From contig NC_049988.1 in the NCBI RefSeq assembly GCF_000003815.2, positions 10,909,518-10,973,517 on the forward strand: a DNA stretch of 64,000 bases. The letters run 5' to 3'. The first letter of the stretch is position 1, and the number at the start of each line of letters is the position of its first letter. A program made the position numbers and the translations under genes. Source of the stretch: Branchiostoma floridae (lineage: Eukaryota; Chordata; Leptocardii; Amphioxiformes; Branchiostomatidae). The notes below the pieces were generated by a model. It was not told the DNA's origin and did not search any database. It saw nothing but the letters and a program-made list of their open reading frames with translations. Shown piece after piece: positions 48,217-58,500 of this stretch.

Positions 48217-48441
48217 GTCCGGGTATTTAGCGGAATAACCCGGAATAACCCGGAATAACCCGGAATAACCTTAATAAAGGATGAAAGCTACCGAAATACA
48301 GTGTGCTTTGATAAGTTAAGATCGCAGAATGCAATATTTTGGCATAAAATAATGTATATATGGCCATGGGAACAAGAAATATTACGGTTATTCCGGGTTA
48401 TTCCGGGTCATTTCGGGTTATTCCGGTAAATACCCTCACGG
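48217..48441. mobile_element. MITE with tandem-repeat TIRs and a 10-bp target-site duplication
   Basis: Flanked by identical GCGTTGACGG at 48,207-48,216 and 48,442-48,451. Each terminus holds gggtattta followed by about four tandem 10-bp units (cggaataacc), inverted at the other end. A target duplication of 9-10 bp suggests Mutator-like transposition (inference). No transposase is present, so it is non-autonomous. Confidence 0.85.
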
Positions 48442-48679
48442 GCGTTGACGGTGCGGAGGAGGTGAGATTTTTATCGTACAGAAATTGGTACAGTTTGTAA
48501 AGTTATCTTTCTGGAATTCGGATGTATTAAAATATAACATTACATTCTAAGGCGTAGTGTCATGTGAGTAAAATGAGCACGACATTTGACGAAAGATTTT
48601 GTGGAGGGTATACAGTCAAGTTTATTGTGCAACGATTGGAACAGTTTACGTGCGGGTGGGAGGGGGGCGTGCGTCTATA

Positions 48680-48975
48680 TATGCAGCTGCAGGAGGTCCT
48701 GCAGGACATTTTCGATCGTAAGAGTAACGTACAATTTGAAAAGATAGTGATCATGAATTCGGACACATTGAAACATATTTCCAAGGAACGGTATATAGTT
48801 TTTTTAGTAAAACCAGTGTGTGGGGATTGACGAGAATTTAGATAGTTTAATGGTGCACTGTGCTTGAGCCGATGCGAGGCATTATGCAGGGCATTTTTGA
48901 TTGTAAAAATATCGTACAAGTTGAAAAGATGGATCGGATTCTAATACATTAAAACATACATTTCCAAAGAATAGT
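48680..48975. repeat. Diverged tandem duplication (about 105-bp units)
   Basis: About 48,685-48,790 and 48,868-48,972 share colinear blocks (gcaggacatttt/gcagggcatttt; gtacaatttgaaaagat/gtacaagttgaaaagat; acatatttccaa). An 88-codon ORF crosses the first copy, but the second copy is not open in the same frame, which argues against coding. Confidence 0.6.
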
Positions 48976-49339
48976 AGAAAACAACGGATTGTAGCTAACT
49001 GTTAAACAATCAGCAAAGCAGTTGGCAAGATGTCACACCTGAACTTTTGTAGATTTTTGCTTTTTGTTGGTACTAGTAAGATGTTATGTGATCAAGACAA
49101 TATTTTCTTTCTGTTTCAGTGACGCCTTAGACTGTTCTCTGCTATATATACAAGTGACACAGTAATATACAGAAACTTACAGCTAGCAAAAGTCTGTACT
49201 CAATAAGATTTTACACAGTACACATTTATACTTCTTCTGCTGAAATCTACGCATTACATTTTGCATCCAACCAAAGAGGTTTGAAAGAGAGTCCTTGATC
49301 CAACCAAATTAGACCTTGAGACCTATTAACAGATCATTG

Positions 49340-49652
49340 ATCACTGTGCATTTTGCACATACCAGACTCAATCGTGCCACTGAGCACTGCATTTTGCACA
49401 CACCAGACCAATTGTGCCACTGAGCACTGTGCATTTTGCACACACCAGACCTATCGTGCCATTGAGCACTGTGCATTTTGCACACACCAGACCTATCGTG
49501 CCATTGAGCACTGTGCATTTTGCACACACCAGACCAATCGTGCCATTGAGCACTGTGCATTTTGCACACACCAGACCAATCGTGCCATTGAGCACTGTGC
49601 ATTTTGCACACACCAGACTCAATCGTGCCACTGAGCACTGTGCATTGTGCAA
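49340..49652. repeat. 42-bp minisatellite, about 7-8 units
   Basis: Units contain gagcactgtgcattttgcac and acaccagacc. The period is 42 bp (14 codons), with some shorter or longer outer units. Because 42 is divisible by 3, several frames on both strands are open; these ORFs are artefacts. Lies directly upstream of the protease-like ORF. Confidence 0.92.
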
Positions 49653-49687
49653 ATAAAGTCAAGCAAAGAACACATATATTGTGAACA

Positions 49688-50900
49688 ATGTGTGAATCTA
49701 TTTTATCGGGAAAATACCACCAAGGTGACATCATTTTCAGTGGAGATAATAGAGGCAAACAATGCACTGCAAATGCTTTAATGGCAGTTGTTAACCACAG
49801 TACTTGCAGACAAGCAATTACCTGGACAAGTACAGACCTTGATGGTGTACTTTTTCAAGGAGATGCACTATACACCTACATAAAACCATCACTAAGATCT
49901 GGTGTGGAGTTCCTCTCTCCGTTGATGATATTCCAGACTATTTGCAACTTTACAACAATACTGCGTGTATCAATAAAAGAGTCTTACACTGGAGACATAT
50001 TTGCCACAGAAGCAGTCTATCCTTATTACACCTTTAAAGAAAGCCCTAGAAGCAGCATTTGCTGAATCCAACACTTGTCTTTTNNNNNNNNNNNNNNNNN
50101 NNNNNNNNNNNNNNNNNNNNNNNNNNNNNNNNNNNNNNNNNNNNNNNNNNNNNNNNNNNNNNNNNNNNNNNNNNNNNNNNNNNCCAGACTATTTGCAACT
50201 TTACAACAATACTGTACGTGTATCATAAAAAGAGTCTTACACTGGAGACATATTTGCACAGAAAGCAGTCTATCCTTATTACACCTTAAAGAAAGCCCTA
50301 GAAGCAGCATTTGCTGAATCCAACACTTGTCTTTTCATAACAGCACATGGAATAACTGGTTCAACAGTAGCATTGTTGCACGCTGATAACAAGTATTTTG
50401 TTTATGACTCACATGCCAGAAGTCCCATAACAGCATTGCCAGATAGCCATGGCACTTCTACTTTAAGCATGCACAGTTCAAACAGCAATCTAGTTTCATT
50501 CTTGCAACAACTTAACTGGAACACAACATGCAATTTTGAGGTTGTCCCAGTACAAGCAGAAAATGTTTTCTTATCAGTTGAACCTACTGGTATACACATT
50601 ATCAATCTGACTAGCAATGTTTCTTCTATGATTGAGTCAGAAAACTGCTTTCAAGTTCAACAACAACACACATACACCTTGGTTAAACCAGAGTTTGTAT
50701 CTACGAAAGAGAACCTACAACAACCAAACACAGCATTTCCATTTGCACCACATTGTAACCAAAGTACTGGGAAAAACATTGTGCCATGCACCACAAGCAT
50801 CCAAGTGCACGCCAATTTGATCGTTGATTGGCGGAGAATCGCAGACTGGTTTCTGATTGGTTATACAAGTTGTCTAGTAGGATCCCCCAGACACGTATAA
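49688..50900 (+). pseudogene. Papain-fold (DUB-like) protease ORF, broken, probably from a mobile element
   Basis: The start MCESILSGKYHQGDIIFSG leads to RGKQCTANALMAVV, a nucleophile-Cys motif, and after the gap a YFVYDSHARSPI motif with the Asp-x-His typical of the papain-like deubiquitinase fold seen in several large DNA elements and viral tegument-type proteases (family knowledge; assignment tentative). The frame breaks at about 49,915-49,920 (an extra tc in ctctctcc). A 100-N gap interrupts the middle, and the sequence on its two sides is the same stretch read twice. The last part runs to a stop at 50,898-50,900. Proteins with this GKQC fold are often cargo of metazoan transposons. No helicase or transposase is next to it. 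It may be intact in the genome and broken only by assembly errors. Confidence 0.5.
50084..50183. other. Assembly gap (100 N), apparently false
   Basis: Exactly 100 N. About 150 bp left of it (49,933-50,083) recurs right of it (50,184-50,334) almost identically, with small indels. The two contig ends therefore overlap and the gap probably has no missing sequence. Confidence 0.9.
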
Positions 50901-51576
50901 ATATCTTCAGCACGATAATTTTCATATCCAAACGATTCAGAAGCTTGAGAAGTATTGACCGTCCATAATCTGTTCATTACATATTCGTACCATGTCTGCC
51001 TGTGAAATTTCTGTCACGAAGAAAGAACGACAATGCACATCCGGGACCTCTTCCCGCCTTTGGCTGTGGTCTCGCACCGGAGTTTCTTTTACGATTTTTA
51101 TATCCGGCACACAGCGCACACAAGGGATACAATTCCGCCCACAAAAGTACGCCGGAAAATCCAATTATACCAGTGAACAAAGGTTTCCAGCCAACTTCCC
51201 ATAGATTTTAGATATAAACTTCTAGTTTAATAATGATGCACATTTTACTGGAACACAACATGAAATTTTGAGGTAGTCCTTCCAAATGCGCCCCGGCCAG
51301 CTTTTTTTAAAAGCTTTCTTGTTTGGTGTGTGTCAATAATCACACTTGTAGCGTTAGATGACATACGTGAGCATTTCCTGCTTTCATACAGAGCCAGGTT
51401 GATACAGAGCGCTAAGATGGAAGGATGCCTACGTAACGTTATAGCTTAGTTGAATCACAGACATCTTGTCAAGAGACCACAAAATGATGTAACAAGGACA
51501 TTCATATACCCATACCTTCACTTTATAATACTCACTCACTAGATAATACTAGATACAGTGAATTATTCAGTACGAA
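50901..51576. other. Intergenic, no gene seen
   Basis: Overlapping short ORFs on both strands near 50,940-51,210 have no recognisable features. Probably the end of the mobile element and spacer before the RPL27 promoter. Confidence 0.45.
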
Positions 51577-51591
51577 CCGCAAGGGGGCGCT
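51577..51591 (+). promoter_or_regulatory. CTCF-like site upstream of RPL27
   Basis: ccgcaagggggcgct agrees with about 13 of 15 positions of the common CTCF core (CCASYAGRKGGCRSY), about 100 bp upstream of the inferred RPL27 start. Binding is inference. Confidence 0.4.
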
Positions 51592-51679
51592 CTATATCTC
51601 GTGCTACGCGAGAGGACCAGGCCGCCGAGATTTAGCGAGAGTGGAAAATGTTCTACCCCCTGCGAAGGCTCCACTCGGC

Positions 51680-51709
51680 CTCTTTTCACTGGCCGCCATC
51701 TTGGTGTAG
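51680..51709 (+). promoter_or_regulatory. RPL27: RPL27 5'-TOP start region and noncoding first exon
   Basis: A pyrimidine tract (cctcttttc, from about 51,679) followed by ggccgccatcttggtgtag ends at a donor (gtgagt at 51,710). The next exon starts at 52,131 after taatttgtag. The C/T-rich start is the TOP motif of ribosomal-protein mRNAs, which couples translation to mTOR signalling (established knowledge). The exact start site is inferred. Confidence 0.65.
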
Positions 51710-52142
51710 GTGAGTGTAAAACCCTGACGAGAAATCGGTGTCAATCCACCCTTCTGCGTCAACCAAGTGCACTAAATACAGTTGTGCAGCAAGATAGAAG
51801 TCAAAATAATGCAACAGCGTCATTATTTTCTTTGATTATCTCAAATTTAGCCTGATATATCTGCCATAAAAATGATGATCATCTGTAGCAGTGTGGATAC
51901 ACGTTTCTGTATGGCGCCGACTTCTGTGACGCGTCCAGTACTCAAAATTACAGTGAAAAGTGAAATTTTGCTGCTTCGAAGGGACCTAGCTGTCCCGTTA
52001 ATGATGTTTTGGTTCTAAGGAAGTTGCTTTCGTACCGCACATTTAGTAGACGTACTTGATATCCAGAAGCTGTTTTCTGAAGTCGCCATGCCTGAAGATG
52101 CTAACAAAAATTTATCCATTTAATTTGTAGGCCGACATCACA

Positions 52143-54079
52143 ATGGGGAAGTTCCTGAAGTCGGGGAAAGTCGTCCTCGTCCTGAAAGGGAAGTATGCAG
52201 GCAGGAAAGCTGTCATCGTGAAGGTAGGGTACTGATATTTAGTCCTACAGACCGTGTATTTGCGTCTACACAAAATGCAAGTTGTTTGGGGAGGGGGGCG
52301 ATATGCAGATATTTTGTACTAAATGTATTTTTGAGAGGTCTTATTCCTGTTCTTATATTTTCTATCTTCAAAATTCTGTCAACTTAGTTACTTGATAGTG
52401 ACTTCTTTAACTTGAAATTTGTGATTTATTTATTTAATCGGAAATGTGACAAATACATTACACAGACTCTCAGGCAGAGTTGCTGATAATAGTGATATAT
52501 TTGGAGTTGGCTATTCACTGAAACTTCATAATCATATTAATGTTCATGAGAGTGCATGTATCTATTGATACTATATAGTGTTCTTGCAGAACTAGTTCCA
52601 GACAAGCAGTACTCATTACTTGTATGGCGTTCCCTCTGCAAAAAGCAACGGTGTGTCGCTATCTTGCAGTGTCCCTTGTCATGACACTATGAGACGAAAC
52701 ACTCCAACATTAAGAAACTATTCCAATGATACTAATTAGTTTAGGTACATTTCAAGACAGATGTTTCCAGAAATGTTCATTAAAAGACAGTGACTCTTGT
52801 TTCCAGGCGCCACATATTTCCTTGAACTCAGTTAAAGCTCCTTTCTGTACACAATTTTTTTTTCTAGTCTTATATGATATACATTAATATGTAAAGCTAC
52901 TACCATCAGACCTCTAAATGCTGAGTGATTTCCTTTGTACACAGAACTATGATGAGGGTACGCACGACAGACCCTATGGCCATGCGCTAGTGGCTGGCAT
53001 GGACCGCTACCCTCGCCGCGTTACCGCCAGGATGGGCAAGAAACGCCTGGCCAAGAGGTCCAAGGTCAAGGCTTTCGTGAAGGTGTGCAACTACAACCAC
53101 ATCATGCCCACAAGGTATGTAAGATTACTTCTATGTGGTCTGTGTACACATCATTTTGTGGTTACCAGAGACTAAAAAATACTACTGACTTTGTCAAGTT
53201 GCATTATTACTAGTATCAAGTGCAGAACTAGTTCCAGACAAGCAGTACTCATTACTTGTATGGCGTTCCCTCTGCAAAAAGCAACGGTGTGTCGCTATCT
53301 TACAGTGTCCCTTCTCATGACACTATGAGACGAAACACTCCAACATTACCATCACTTGACAAAATAGTGAAGAACATTTGATTTCAACTGTTTTTAGTCT
53401 TGACAAAGTTTTGACTGGTGAAAAATTGATAGCAGAAATATTTCACATATTTGAATGTTTGCCCTATGCAGCAAATAATTACTTTCTTATACAGGACCCA
53501 TTACTGTATGAAGTATACTGATTTGTATTGTTTTTCTTTAGATACTCTGTTGATGTTCCACTGGACAAGGGCCTCATCAACAAGGATGTGTTCAGGGATC
53601 CTGCGCTGAAACGCAAGGCGAAGCGGGAAGCCAAACTCAAGTTTGAGGAGAGGTGGGTCTAAGAAAATGCTGTCTACTCTATAAATCTTACTCCTGCATG
53701 GTGATAGTTGTATGCATACATTATTGTATAGCTACTGTATTTGCAGTACACGTAGGTTTTTGCTGGTCCAGAAAAAGGTTTCAGGTTCAGATAGACAAAG
53801 TGCAGAACTAGTTCCAGACAAGCAGTACTCATTACTTGTATGGCGTTCCCTCTGCAGAAAGAAATGGTGTGTCGCTATCTTGCAGTGTCCCTTCTCATGA
53901 CACTATGAGACGAAACACTCCAACATTACTGTGCATGAAACACAAAGGCCTCCAAATAAGATGACTGCCTTCAACACATTATTTTTGTGATGTTGTACCA
54001 TGATTTTGACACATTTTCCTCCTGTTTCAGATACAAGACCGGCAAGAACAAGTGGTTCTTCCAGAAGCTACGCTTCTAA
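52143..54079 (+). CDS. RPL27: 60S ribosomal protein L27 (eL27), four coding exons
   Basis: Exons 52143-52223, 52945-53114, 53542-53652, 54032-54079 (TAA 54,077-54,079). The product follows human eL27 along its whole length: [20 protein letters not shown], then [46 protein letters not shown] and the invariant C-terminus [14 protein letters not shown]. eL27 has a KOW-type N-terminal barrel and sits on the large ribosomal subunit. The start is fixed by the conserved MGKF. Each of the three coding introns contains one near-identical 128-nt snoRNA-like sequence. AATAAA follows the stop by 10 bases. Confidence 0.98.
52585..52712 (+). ncRNA. H/ACA snoRNA-like RNA, copy 1 (RPL27 intron 1)
   Basis: 128 nt. 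Hairpin 1 is closed by TGCAGA/TCTGCA with an upper stem ACAAG/CTTGT (extendable by CCA/TGG). An H-box-like AAAGCA (ANANNA) follows. Hairpin 2 has GGTGT/ACACT below and a perfect AGTGTC/GACACT stem above. It ends ACA plus three nt (ACATTA). Hairpin-hinge-hairpin-tail in a ribosomal-protein intron is the classic host arrangement for pseudouridylation guides. The rRNA target was not determined. Confidence 0.75.
53221..53348 (+). ncRNA. H/ACA snoRNA-like RNA, copy 2 (RPL27 intron 2)
   Basis: Same length and boxes as copy 1. It differs at only two positions (ttgcag/ttacag before the upper stem, and cttgtcat/cttctcat in the loop of hairpin 2). Both changes keep the stems. Flanking intron sequence is unrelated to the other copies. 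Confidence 0.75.
53801..53928 (+). ncRNA. H/ACA snoRNA-like RNA, copy 3 (RPL27 intron 3)
   Basis: 128 nt. Changes from copy 1 are confined to the hinge (agaaagaaat in place of aaaaagcaac, keeping an AAAGAA H box) and one loop base. It ends 103 bases before the exon-4 acceptor. Confidence 0.75.
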
Positions 54080-54089
54080 ACGATATTAT

Positions 54090-54095
54090 AATAAA
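54090..54095 (+). terminator. RPL27: RPL27 polyadenylation signal AATAAA
   Basis: Canonical AATAAA 10 bases after the stop codon. The very short 3' UTR is typical for ribosomal-protein mRNAs. Confidence 0.7.
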
Positions 54096-54774
54096 TCTGT
54101 CGTATTCCGTTGGAGACATACCAGCCTTGTGGTCTTCTTTTTGTGTCGCATTGTACTTAAGAGTTTGAACATGTCGGGAGATGAATGTTGAGCATATGTT
54201 GTGTGTTGCCTAATGGTTACAATCACTAGTAAAAAGTGTTTTTCAAAATTAAGGACAGTCATGTTTGGGTGGTATGGTATAAAAGACATATCCTTGTTTA
54301 CTAGTGGTTGTGCATGGACAAATGTTGGGTGATAGAATGAGTAACTGTGTTGTGTGGAGAAAAAAATGTGAATACCATACTTCTGCTACTTGCTCCCACT
54401 TAAGGAAGTAATATAGTGCACTAAAGAATGAGAATATAGGAGAGAAAACACTCGGAAAATCTGATATTTGCATGTCAACGTATTTAATTGCCTTTGACAT
54501 ATGGTTTAACAGTTACCAATTGCCTGCAAACATGATTACTTGGATGAGTATATGTCTCATTATGCATAAGGATAAATTATGTAAAACAAACTAGTTTGGC
54601 TCTGCAAAAGTAAGCCCACGACATATCAGACCAATATGACTTCCCTGTCAGCACCAATGAAACGGGCATCACTTGCCTCTCAATTAATCCAAACTCTTTA
54701 ATGCATCAACTAAGATGCAAGAACACTTGTTATCTATTCTTTACCATCAGCAATCCCCTCCCAATACACCTTTC

Positions 54775-55160
54775 TCACGCGGCGGCCATGATAGATCGAA
54801 GAAGAGGTCAATGAGGCAAACAGACAAAACTTATTTCTAAAATCAGGTCCCATTTAGTTTCCCCCAAACCACACAAATTTTACCGATATAAGATAGAATA
54901 ACAAATATTACAAGAAGTGTTATGCACCGAAAGATGTAGCAATTTAGAGTAGTGTAGACTGACCCCATAGTCCCTTAAGAGATGCAAAATAACAACATAA
55001 TAATGCAAATTTTTAACGAATTTGCAGCCATTCACTTATTGGTCGATTTCCTAATTGGCAGGCTACCATTGGTCGAACTGCTAATTATGATGGACAGCCT
55101 TTTGTTTGCCACATTGAACTCGTTTTAGATCTATCATGGCCGCCGCGTGAGAAAGGTGTA
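54775..55160. mobile_element. MITE copy 2, same family as 17.5 kb
   Basis: Same 33-bp perfect terminal inverted repeats (tacacctttctcacgcggcg) with TA ends, nearly identical core to 17,516-17,912 (386 versus 397 bp). It lies between the convergent 3' ends of RPL27 and DCTN2. Confidence 0.9.
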
Positions 55161-55515
55161 TAGCAACAGTGCAATAAACATTCATACCAGTATTACTCTT
55201 TACTGCCAATTAATTTTTGTATTGACGTTTCCTCGATTAAGCCTTGCACATTACAGAATACAGCTTCAATACAATAGCTTTGTCAACAATAGCAGGAACT
55301 ACATGGACTGATGACAATCATGAGCATGCCAGAGTTAATGATAAGTGCTAGTGTCAAAAAATCCTTGCGAATATAATCCAAGAATAGACATTGTAAGAGA
55401 ATAATGCAGTATTATACAAATGTGAAAAGAGCCCATTTATGGAGAGTTGGGAACATCTAGCAAAGCCTGAAAACTTAAAACTGTTGACAAGGTAAACTGC
55501 AGTACAGTTACATGG

Positions 55516-58500
55516 TTACTTATTTACAGTCTTCAGTCGTGCATCAAGGGCCTTACAGTTGGATTCTATGGTCGCCATGTTGGTAGCAAAATTGTCTTGA
55601 AGCTGAAAAGGCAACAGTAAAAAAGCAATTAGTAACAGTAACAGTACTCTTCCAAAAGAGGTACACAAATCACACAGGCATATATTTACAAGCCATACCA
55701 TCCATAAGTGGCTAGTATACTACATGGCATATGATAAAGTGAAACAGTTTTACACCATTTCAAATTGTGATGCTAACATTGATATTAAGTATGAACATAG
55801 ATGGAAGCTGATAACCAGTTCTGCAACAATATATCTAGAAAAGGAATGTTAGTCGTGCGTATCCCACTACTCACATATGTATAAAGGGAATATAGATAGT
55901 TTGCTGTAATATAAAGTCTAACTGACCTCCTTGACCATAGTGGTGTTGGACTTGAGAGTAGTGGACAGCTGCTGCTGTGTGGTGTCCAGTTGGCTCAGGG
56001 CCTGGCTAAACTGCATGGCTAAGGAAGATACAGTGAAAAGACTTTGAGACTTTAACAATGGAATTGAACCACTGTAAACACTGATATTAGGATAATAAGC
56101 TGAATACAGCAAGACAAAGCAAGCATAGTGATATTTTCTTTTTGACATTTTTCTACCTTTTGACAAACGCCTTTGTGGAAACATTACAGTGCAAGTTTTC
56201 AAGGGCGCCCCACCCCATGATCTTTCTTGGTCTGCCCCAGACCTACCTTGCTCATGTAGTTCACTAAGAGCTGCCATCCTCTCCACCACCTGAGGAAGGC
56301 TGTTGGCCATACTCTCCCACTTCTTCATCAGGTCATACAGCTCAGAGATCTGGAAAGGAATAGAATTCATGTTACCTGTTTGAACTCACACCTCACCTAC
56401 CCCTTGACCTTCTGGTGGGTCATTGGGGCACCATGACAATTTGTTGCTTCTCCATCTGACTCTGTCTTCCGCCACTCGCAACGCTTCGGCTAGGCTTAAA
56501 CCAGTCCACTCTCTAATAATAAATTACTAACCAATAGTAAATACAGTTTGAACAATAGTATTTCTGTAACAGGAACTATGAATGATGCTTATATGATGGC
56601 AGATATACTAAGATGATAACTTGACATGGTGGTGGCACAAATCAACATAGTAACAAAGCAACGCTGATGAAAATACACATGTATAGCAGAGGAGGAAGGT
56701 CTACTTAAACGATAGAGTAACGAAAGGATTGCTTAGTAATATGTTCTATAAGAATTTCTGACATTGTGAGAAGGCTTGAACCTCAAAAGCATCTTTTTAA
56801 AAGAAGACAAATTTTCACCTGATGGCTTTAACTGTCTTCAGGAAAACTGACTCTTTCTTGACTGACATGTAATTTTAGAAACTAACAAAAAATGCTTATA
56901 CCAATCAAACAGTGGGTAAAAGGTGAAATGTTAGTTGATATAAGAAACTAAACTCCGGTCTACCAGTGCAATGGCGGAGTGGGCAAAGTGTTCGCCTTTC
57001 ATTCAGTAGATCGTGAGTTCGATCCCTGGTCGAGTCAAACCAAAGACTTTAAAAATGGTACATGCTGCTTTCTCTGCTTAGCATTACCAATGAGGAAGAG
57101 TATGGGAGTTAAACACACATCACTACAAGTCCCCTGCTGTAGTGGCTTGCACAAATGTGTGGCCCAAGGGCTACAGAAATTGAGATGGGCGCCACCTCTT
57201 AGCATCTTCACAGATGCACGAGCAACTTTAACTTTTAACCCTGGTACCTTGCTCTGTTTGTCAGCATCCTCCACAGCTGCCCTCTGTTTGTTGAGCTCGG
57301 CCAGTTTCTGGAGAACCCCCTGCATCCTGGCCTCGATGTGGTCCAGCTGGATGGGGTCCAACATGGTGGTCCTGGCCTCCAGGCTCGCCACCGCACCCAG
57401 CAGGCTCTTGGAGGAGGCATCTCTGGTCAGGGCAGACTGGGCAGGGACAGAACATTCAAAGTTGGTTTGGTTTGATTTGGATCTCCATTAGTAACTGTCA
57501 CTATTCTTCCAGGAGTCTGGGTGAATGATGTAAATCACAGTGTGGCTGATACAAGACAGAGTTTTGCCATGCCTCCATCCGGGCGATTTGTAGTGTTAGC
57601 CACATGTATATCATGAACCACAGTATTCTTTCACTAGATTATTAGTTTCCTTCAACATAGTATGTGTGTTAATCCCCGTCTGTAATGAATGCAATGTTGG
57701 ACAGTCATGACTAGCATCAGCTGCAATATCAAACCAGCTGCTAGAGGGCATGCCCACACCATCTAACTAAGGTACTAGTATGTCCACATCAACAACTGTA
57801 GTGTTGAATTTCTACATTCTTAAGTCTATAAACTCCATGTCTTACCACTTTCTCAGGGCTGTGTCCAACAGCTGCCTCCAACCGCTGTATTCTCTCTTCT
57901 AGTTGTCCCAGCTGGGAAACAAATTTCAGCATATTTAGTACAGAAACAAATAGATATGATGTAAACTTATCTAGACAGTCTATCTATCTCTCTATAGACT
58001 TTCCCATACTATGTATTATCATAAGTGATAAAAACAGTCATGTTCCTTGGTATGGGCATACAAAAACAACAATGATAAAAAAGGTTACTAAAGGCACAAG
58101 AAATGAATTTCCCACAATCTTCACACACACATATATATGGGGAAGAACTGTCTTACAAATGACAACTGACTGTGACAATTGTCCGTGAATGCAATATCAA
58201 GGCTTAATCTAACATAAATCCAATGGCATGCCAAATTATAAGTGACCAGTTTTAAAAAAAACATTTAGATTTCCTACCAATAGATCTGATGATGATGATC
58301 AATAGATCTTAAAGTTTACGATTAAGACAATAAGACAGCATATCAACTCAAGTCTCCAGTACCCTCCCACCTTCGCCTTCTCCTGTAGTTTGGCCTGCTC
58401 TGGTCTGTAGTACAGCTCGTATGTGACCTGCTGGTCTGTGGAGCCGGCTGGGGCAGCTCGGGAGAACAGGCCCTTCTTAGTGGGGGTCTTGGTCATGGCA

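Noticed and set aside
48564-48830. 88-codon ORF as a real small gene
   Set aside because: It spans a duplicated noncoding-looking repeat whose second copy is not open in that frame, and no family resemblance is visible. It could be an exon of the neighbouring element but nothing supports it.
49340-49660. CRISPR-like array of regular repeats
   Set aside because: The whole 42-bp unit is repeated without unique spacers, and the context is a eukaryotic genome. It is a minisatellite.
50937-51211. Overlapping short ORFs on both strands before RPL27
   Set aside because: Four overlapping frames are open by chance; none has a recognisable motif.
56965-57040. Functional tRNA gene in a DCTN2 intron
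   Set aside because: A conserved non-tRNA body follows box B and a fragment of that body recurs at 44.99 kb, as expected for a SINE.
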